Assembly (NCBI RefSeq): GCF_901709675.1
Contig: NC_051089.1
Location: 11,891,976 to 11,955,975, forward strand
Source of the DNA: Syngnathus acus
Taxonomy: Eukaryota > Chordata > Actinopteri > Syngnathiformes > Syngnathidae
Direction: 5' to 3'
Length of the DNA: 64,000 bases
In this document: positions 59,021 to 64,000 of the stretch, in pieces
Position numbering within the stretch: position 1 is the first letter of the stretch
Layout of the letters: each line of letters opens with the position of its first letter
Notes under the pieces: generated by a model
What the model was told of the DNA's origin: nothing
Seen by the model: the letters and a program-made list of their open reading frames with translations, nothing else
Database searches by the model: none
Position numbers and translations under genes: made by a program

Positions 59021-60438
59021 GGCAATGTTGTCATTATGTCGATGTTTCCTGTCCCTCGAAATAATGTTCCAGTTCTGCCCATCACAAATCACTGTTGTAT
59101 ACATTATGTACAGGTCAGGATATAAAGAAAGACGTCAAATACATATAGATAATAGCATGCAAGACATAGCGTAAAAAACCTGGTATAAATTATTCTTTGT
59201 TTGATATAAATGGTGAAAAAATATCTGTTAGTAACGCCTGAATGTCAATCTACCTAACAAACACTGAGATTGGGATTTAAATACAGCACTCTGTACTTTT
59301 TACACAAATCATGATTGTTCTTGACAGAGGTGCTTGAACATTTTATATCAAGTACCACCTTAATATATAGTAGCTGCTAAGTGTTGATCAAAAAAAGAAG
59401 TGGGGGTTTTATTACCTAAAAATTGCATTCTATATTATTCCAAGACACATTACACAAAGTTTGAACACTAACACTCAAACATTGGGAGGGTAGTTAGATA
59501 TAAATTGCACCTAAATAAATATTGAAAGATTAAATGAAAATTCATTCAACTTCAATACAACAGAACTGTTCTTGTACTCCAGTGGTGCCTAGAGAGATTT
59601 CATATCCACACTCTCAAATCAACTTTAGCCATTGAAATGAATGGGAATACCATTTATCTTTTGCAGCTTGCACAACTAAATTTTGATTTTTGCCATGAAT
59701 CAGGAAAATTACACTCAAATATTTCAGTGTGTGTGTGACATGGGTATGTGGGGAGTGTACGTTTGTGGTGGGGAAGCAGGCCGGCTCCTTTGAGCAATAC
59801 ACCCAGAAGTGTGTATTTATGGCTGTATGGGAATAGTTTGCCAGCTAATGAGGATTAAATAAATAGTTTACTGGTACGATCCGTCTCAGTTTATCAGCAA
59901 CGCTCCTGTTGTTTCCTCTCACTCACACAGTCAAACACTGCAACAAACGCAGCATTGGTCATAGAAGTGTTCAAAATGAATCAATTATTTGTGACAACTA
60001 ATCGACAATTAGATTCATCAACAACTATTTCAGTCATCGTTTAGAGCCATTCTTTAACTTCAAATTGTCAAAATCCTCTGATTTGAACCATTCAACAGTA
60101 ATCTTCAACCATACAGCACTCGTATCTACTTGGAATTTTAGTTTGCAAGTCAAATTAAAAAAAAAAAAGCAGCCCAACAACTGCGTATTTCGGAAAATTC
60201 AAGTCACTCATATCTCAAGCCCCCCTATAATTTAATGTTTGTGCCACTGTATACTGGTTTAAGACAGTCCCATTATGTATGGTTGGAACATTTAATTCAG
60301 TGATGAGTTTGCATATATTGCATCCCTGGTCCTAATCCCCTATAGAAGATTTCATATAAATCTTTTCCAAGAGCTAACTATATGCTTTGAAAATAGTTTT
60401 AAAAAAATCAGGAGTTTGATTATCAGCTGTGTTGCATG
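59021..60438 (-). other. gldn: gldn 3' UTR and intergenic interval
   Basis: The sequence downstream of the gldn stop on the - strand is AT-rich and has no coding signal. Candidate - strand AATAAA hexamers lie at 59,413-59,408 and 59,006-59,001. It includes a fragment of an hAT-like interspersed repeat at about 59,960-60,140, with the familiar stretch TCAAATTGTCAAAATCC. A poly(A) run lies near 60,165. Confidence 0.5.
59960..60140. mobile_element. hAT-like repeat fragment
   Basis: CAACTAATCGACAATTAG, GTCATCGTTTAGAGCC, TCAAATTGTCAAAATCCTCT and GATTTGAACC follow a common fish hAT-type MITE. The end with GGGCTGCAAC is missing. Confidence 0.5.
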
Positions 60439-61809
60439 TCACTCATCAGAGATGAAGTGGACAACATAGAGTTTGACGTAGTTGTTGTCCCACACATACA
60501 GATGTCTGTCTTTGGGGCTATAGGAGAGCATAGCCAGCACTCCACCTGGAGGCCTCAGGTCAAAGGTTACATTAACTGGTTTGCCCTTCAGCAGGTCATA
60601 CGCAAAGGTGACCCTGGCGTCCTTGGTGTCCGTAACGTACAGAACCCCGCAGGCGATGAAGGCGTTGCCAGCCTTAATGCGGGGGTAGGTGGTGTTGATA
60701 TAGGAGGTGATGGAGAAGCTCTTCTGGTCCAGTTGGGCTACCACGATGCTCTCATCCACATTGGAGGCGTAAATCAGCCACAGACCATTCTCATCCGCTG
60801 CCAGTTTGAAGTAGGTCTTGGAGTTATGCAGCAGATAAGCCAGGTTGTGATAGAGAGCGTTATCTACAATGAGTGTGCGAAGCTTCTTTGTGTCCAAATC
60901 GAATCTGTCACGAAACACAACTCGTTGAGTATGCATTAAACATCAGTGCTTCTCATTTTTTAAAACCTTAAGTAATATTCAGCTCACAAAGTACATCCAA
61001 AATGACCTAAAAATACAGGTGTAAGTCTTCATCAATACACTAAAATGTCATGTTTAATGTTATTTTAATCCACTGTAATATTATACTCAGTTTGAACAAT
61101 AACACGCTTAAATCACATTTATTTGATGTGCTGTGCACAGTTTGCCTCACAAGTGACATGTAGTTGTCTTAGGCTACGAATATGTAATGATGGGGAAAAT
61201 TAAGCTTCAAATTCATACTTCATGAAGCCGTTGTCATTTTCTAATCCTCAAGATGCCATTATTTGTTCAACCCTAGACTGTAAGTACTGACTTGGCATTC
61301 CTTGAACTTTATTCAAACCAATTATGCCATCCAGAAGAGTCGAAAAATACAATTGTTTCATTAAGCAAATTTGAAGCTTCATTTTCCCATCACTACTGGT
61401 ATGATCTGGGATAAGGGTTCAAATGGCTTTCCATGAGTTTGTGTGGCATTGCTTACCTGGCGATGCTGGATGTGCCAGCAATCTGATAGTAGAAGGACCC
61501 ATTGTGTACTGTGTGACCGCACCCCTGGTAGAACTTTCGAACATTCACCATGTCACTGTTGTTGTATTGCAACGCTGCAATAGTCTGGTACTCCTTCAGC
61601 ATACGACCTGTGAGCAAACAGTTACTATTTCTTGTTCAAAGCATATCTGGTCAACGGTGCGAGGTCAACAAGGTCCAACCGACCCGAAAAGTGTTCTGCC
61701 ACCCATACGCGTTCGTCATTGAGCACGGCAGTGTCCTTCATCCATGTTCCAAATGTGCTCTCCATCTTTGACACATTTCTTGGGTTGATCAGAGATTTTA
61801 TCAGGCACT
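60439..61809 (-). CDS. gldn: gldn olfactomedin-domain exons (last three)
   Basis: Exons 61809-61684, 61607-61457 and 60904-60439 code for a complete C-terminal olfactomedin domain of about 245 residues. It begins ECLIKSLINPRNVSK and continues FGTWMKDTAV, VRKFYQGCGHTVHNGSFYY, NALYHNLAYLLHNSKTYF, the hallmark ADENGLWLIYAS, AGNAFIACGVLYVTDT and LAMLSYSPKDRHLYVWDN, ending HFISDE before a TGA stop. Cysteines in ECLIK and QGCGH fit the conserved olfactomedin pattern, and a third cysteine (FIACGVL) sits at the position where human has FIARGVL. N-glycosylation sequons occur at NNS, NGS and NTT. In gliomedin this domain is the neurofascin-binding unit. Confidence 0.95.
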
Positions 61810-63946
61810 CTGAGGGGACAACAAAATGAAAATTACAAGTGGAACCCGATAGATATGAAGTTTGCTTTTACAACAATCCCGATTCTAATTCCAAATTACC
61901 GATTAATCAGCAGATTAATTAAAAATGTTTGTGATGAATACAATAACTTTTTTTTTTTTTGGTCCAGTTAGTATTACTACAGTAACTACAATTACAGACA
62001 GCACCTTTGACAGTTTGACATTACTTTGTCCTTTAGTAGTATTTAAGATTCTAACAAAGAAAAATCATCCACTATTTTGGGAAGGGGGGTGAATACTATT
62101 GTTTTGTCTCATGTGTTGCTGTGTAAAAAAAAATCTGACACAAAATCTGGGGATTTTTGCTGATTTTAAAAAAACTAATCATGGCCGATCAAATCAGGCG
62201 AGTCATTAATCTGACCCTGGTTTCAAGAAATAACTGTGCTTGTTTTGATGTCTTTTTTTTTTTACTTTGTCAATTAATTTCATACACAGGCTTTTGAGGT
62301 TGATCTGAAATATTTTGGTTTTACAAAAAAAAATAAAACAAAGTAAAAATTGTACTACGATGAAAAATCCCAAATTGTTACAACACTGGTTTGAACGCAC
62401 CGTTCCTCCTTGATGCCTTCTCGTGGAGGTTCCCAGTTGTCTTCGCAAACGAAGTATCATCATTTGGAATTGAGTACAATTGTTCTAGAAGAAGCATTAA
62501 CAAGAGGAATTAAAGAGTCCTATTTAAAATGGAAAATAGCTCTTAAGCACCCCCTAAAATGATCTTTCCATCGATCTGTCTAGTTCTGTCTGTATGTCTG
62601 CCTGTCTGTCTTTCTGTCTATATCCACCCATTCGTCATCTATTTCCCCTCACCCATGGTCTGAGCTGCTTGCAGGTGTGCTCTGTGATGCCTTGTTCTTG
62701 TGGGCCCCTGAGGTCCTGGAGGTCCAGGGGGACCCACGGGTCCAGGGGGCCCGGGAGGGCCAGGAGGACCTGCACAAAACAATTCAAGAGCTCAGGGATC
62801 ATGATAAGTGACAACAACACGTCGCGACTCACCCTCAATGATGACATCGTTGGACGGTTGACCATCCTCTCCAGGTAGGCCAGGCTCTCCTTGCTCTCCC
62901 TTTTCCCCCGGCTCTCCTTGTTCTCCCCTTTCTCCCGGCTCTCCTTTTTCACCTGTGACCGACGACCAAGACAGTGTTAATGCTTTCAACACTATTCTTA
63001 AACTTCCCGTGAACTGGAGAGATTGATATGAAGTGCCGTATGAGCCTAAAATAATATTCACCTCTCACTCAAGCCCCAAAAAAAAGTCTCTCACTCACAC
63101 CAGAAACTCTGACATACACCAAAGCAGTTTCCTTTGTTCCAAAATAAACCTATCGCTCATCATGTAATCCCTCAAACTCAACAAAACAACACTCATCCAA
63201 AACTGTTTGCAACAATTCATGGATTTGTCAGGATTGGGCTACATCAATGTATTTTATGACCTCATGAGGTCATTTTGATTTTTGTTTTCCTGATGATAGA
63301 TTCAGAAATCCTACATTCAGATGGTCACCAGATATTCGAATATAACCTGGTGTGTAAATATTAGGGCAAGGGAAAAATAAGTGTCTAATTCTAAGTCGAC
63401 CACAAAAATTCCTTCCTTGAAACTGTAATTACAACTCGGTTAAACTCGCGCTTGTTAAAGCTTCTCCAACTAACTAACTAACTAACATAAGCTTGTTCTA
63501 GCAACACATCATGAAGCAGTTATCGATTGCAAGTCTGACGTGACCTTTATTACGTGAAATGTAAAAGGAAAATAAAGGTCAGCGTGACAGTCACGGCTGG
63601 ATAATTCATTCATTTATGATAGGTCTTTAGTCTAATGTAGGTTACAGGGACATAATGTTGATGGGCTGATTACCCAAGTAATTGAGCAATAGAATAATCG
63701 ATTATAAAACGATTAGTTAATGACAGGCCTACTACTAACACCTCACCCTTACCTCTTTTCCCTCGTTTACCATCAGCTCCGGGAAGCCCATTCACCCCAG
63801 GAATGCCATCCGTTCCATTAAAGCCAGGCATGCCGTCTGCACCGGGCAAACCTAAAGTAACACAAAACAATGTTGGGCTCTGAACGGGAGTGTGCATACG
63901 CAATATACTTTACGTGCATGCCACATACCTGGTGGTCCTGGGGGCC
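60439..63946 (-). CDS. gldn: gldn, gliomedin, 3' part (eight exons; 5' part beyond window)
   Basis: Gliomedin is a type II membrane or shed extracellular protein of myelinating glia that binds neurofascin-186 and NrCAM and clusters nodal sodium channels. Exons in transcription order are 63946-63929, 63851-63753, 62952-62833, 62769-62653, 62484-62401, 61809-61684, 61607-61457 and 60904-60439. All have GT-AG borders and matching phases (phase 1 through the collagen part, then 1, 1, 2). They give 392 complete codons plus stop. Human gliomedin is about 551 aa, so the missing part is the cytoplasmic tail, transmembrane segment and coiled coil. Collagen triplets followed by an olfactomedin domain, together with convergence with dmxl2, identify the gene. 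The closest alternative would be another collagen-olfactomedin protein, but the synteny argues for gldn. Confidence 0.94.
62401..62484 (-). CDS. gldn: gldn linker exon between collagen and olfactomedin domains
   Basis: This 84-nt exon is phase 1 on both sides and codes for EQLYSIPNDDTSFAKTTGN and a basic end (EKASRRN). The acceptor is cttctag on the - strand and the donor is gtgcgt. The flanking phases leave no frame alternative. The linker of gliomedin is reported to be cut by BMP1-type proteases to release the olfactomedin domain. A specific site cannot be assigned here. Confidence 0.85.
62555..62626. repeat. (TCTG)n microsatellite in a gldn intron
   Basis: Tetranucleotide TCTG/TCTA units with interruptions, next to the donor side of the collagen exon at 62,653. 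Confidence 0.85.
62653..63946 (-). CDS. gldn: gldn collagen-domain exons (four)
   Basis: Exons 63946-63929 (18 nt), 63851-63753, 62952-62833 and 62769-62653 code for uninterrupted Gly-X-Y triplets: two in the microexon, eleven (GLPGADGMPGFNG...), then eleven charged ones (GEKGEPGERGEQ...). A seven-residue break (SNDVIIE) follows, then eight Pro-rich triplets (GPPGPPGPPGPV...). After that comes a basic non-collagen tail (RTRHHRAHLQ). The first block ends GKRGKRG, which contains an R-X-K-R furin-type match. Phase-1 symmetric borders are usual for collagen exons split within Gly codons. The break and the charged block are typical of transmembrane collagens. Confidence 0.92.
62953..63752 (-). other. 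gldn: gldn intron (800 bp)
   Basis: No further Gly-X-Y exon is visible between the collagen exons at 62,833-62,952 and 63,753-63,851. The interval includes a (TAAC)n run (63,471-63,486) and, at 63,660-63,745, an AATCGATTATAAAACGATTA palindrome like an hAT-type MITE end. Confidence 0.7.
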
Positions 63947-64000
63947 CTGTAACAAACAGTTGAGGAATGTTAGACTATATGAAGGGTGAATAACAAGTAT

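Noticed and set aside
60436-60939. 167-codon + strand open frame opposite the last gldn exon
   Set aside because: It is the antisense shadow of the olfactomedin-coding exon. The - strand matches gliomedin residue by residue.

Overview
The window looks like teleost fish nuclear DNA. It carries two intron-rich vertebrate genes in tail-to-tail order: dmxl2 (DmX-like 2, rabconnectin-3 alpha) on the + strand and the 3' part of gldn (gliomedin) on the - strand. DMXL2 and GLDN are also convergent neighbours on human 15q21, so this is conserved vertebrate synteny. Short introns (down to 69 bp), degenerate Tc1-like and hAT-like transposon relics and several interspersed repeats familiar from fish genomes point to a teleost. 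I cannot name the species.

Positions 1 to about 29,700 hold no protein gene that I can recognise. The region is AT-rich and made of microsatellites, MITE-like and SINE-like repeats and degraded Tc1 fragments. Between these lie blocks of complex, repeat-free sequence that read like conserved non-coding DNA. A degenerate GGGTTAGGGTTT-type array (29,396-29,680) lies just before a CpG-rich promoter and leader region (about 29,740-30,480).

Positions 30,159-57,407 hold the complete dmxl2 coding region. I resolved 57 exons with canonical GT-AG borders and matching phases. They give 3,147 codons plus a stop when four probable or possible alternative exons are counted, and 3,028 codons without those four. 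Intron 1 alone is 4.7 kb. The protein has N-terminal WD repeats, a central RAVE/Rav1-like region and C-terminal WD repeats. DMXL2 acts with WDR7 (rabconnectin-3 beta) and ROGDI to promote V-ATPase assembly on synaptic vesicles and endolysosomes.

Positions 63,946-60,439 (- strand) hold eight 3' exons of gldn: two collagen stretches, a short linker and a C-terminal olfactomedin domain. The N-terminal transmembrane and coiled-coil part lies beyond position 64,000. Gliomedin is the Schwann-cell ligand that clusters axonal neurofascin and sodium channels at nodes of Ranvier. The two genes share a 3.0-kb interval with candidate poly(A) signals for both strands only 5 bp apart.

I see no evidence of a new enzymatic or defence system. 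The most interesting signals concern dmxl2 splicing: two introns whose length is a multiple of three and which lack in-frame stops, a 27-nt microexon candidate with UGC motifs beside its acceptor, a run of phase-1 cassette-type exons, a 66-nt phase-0 cassette, and a NAGNAG acceptor. gldn also has an 18-nt collagen microexon.
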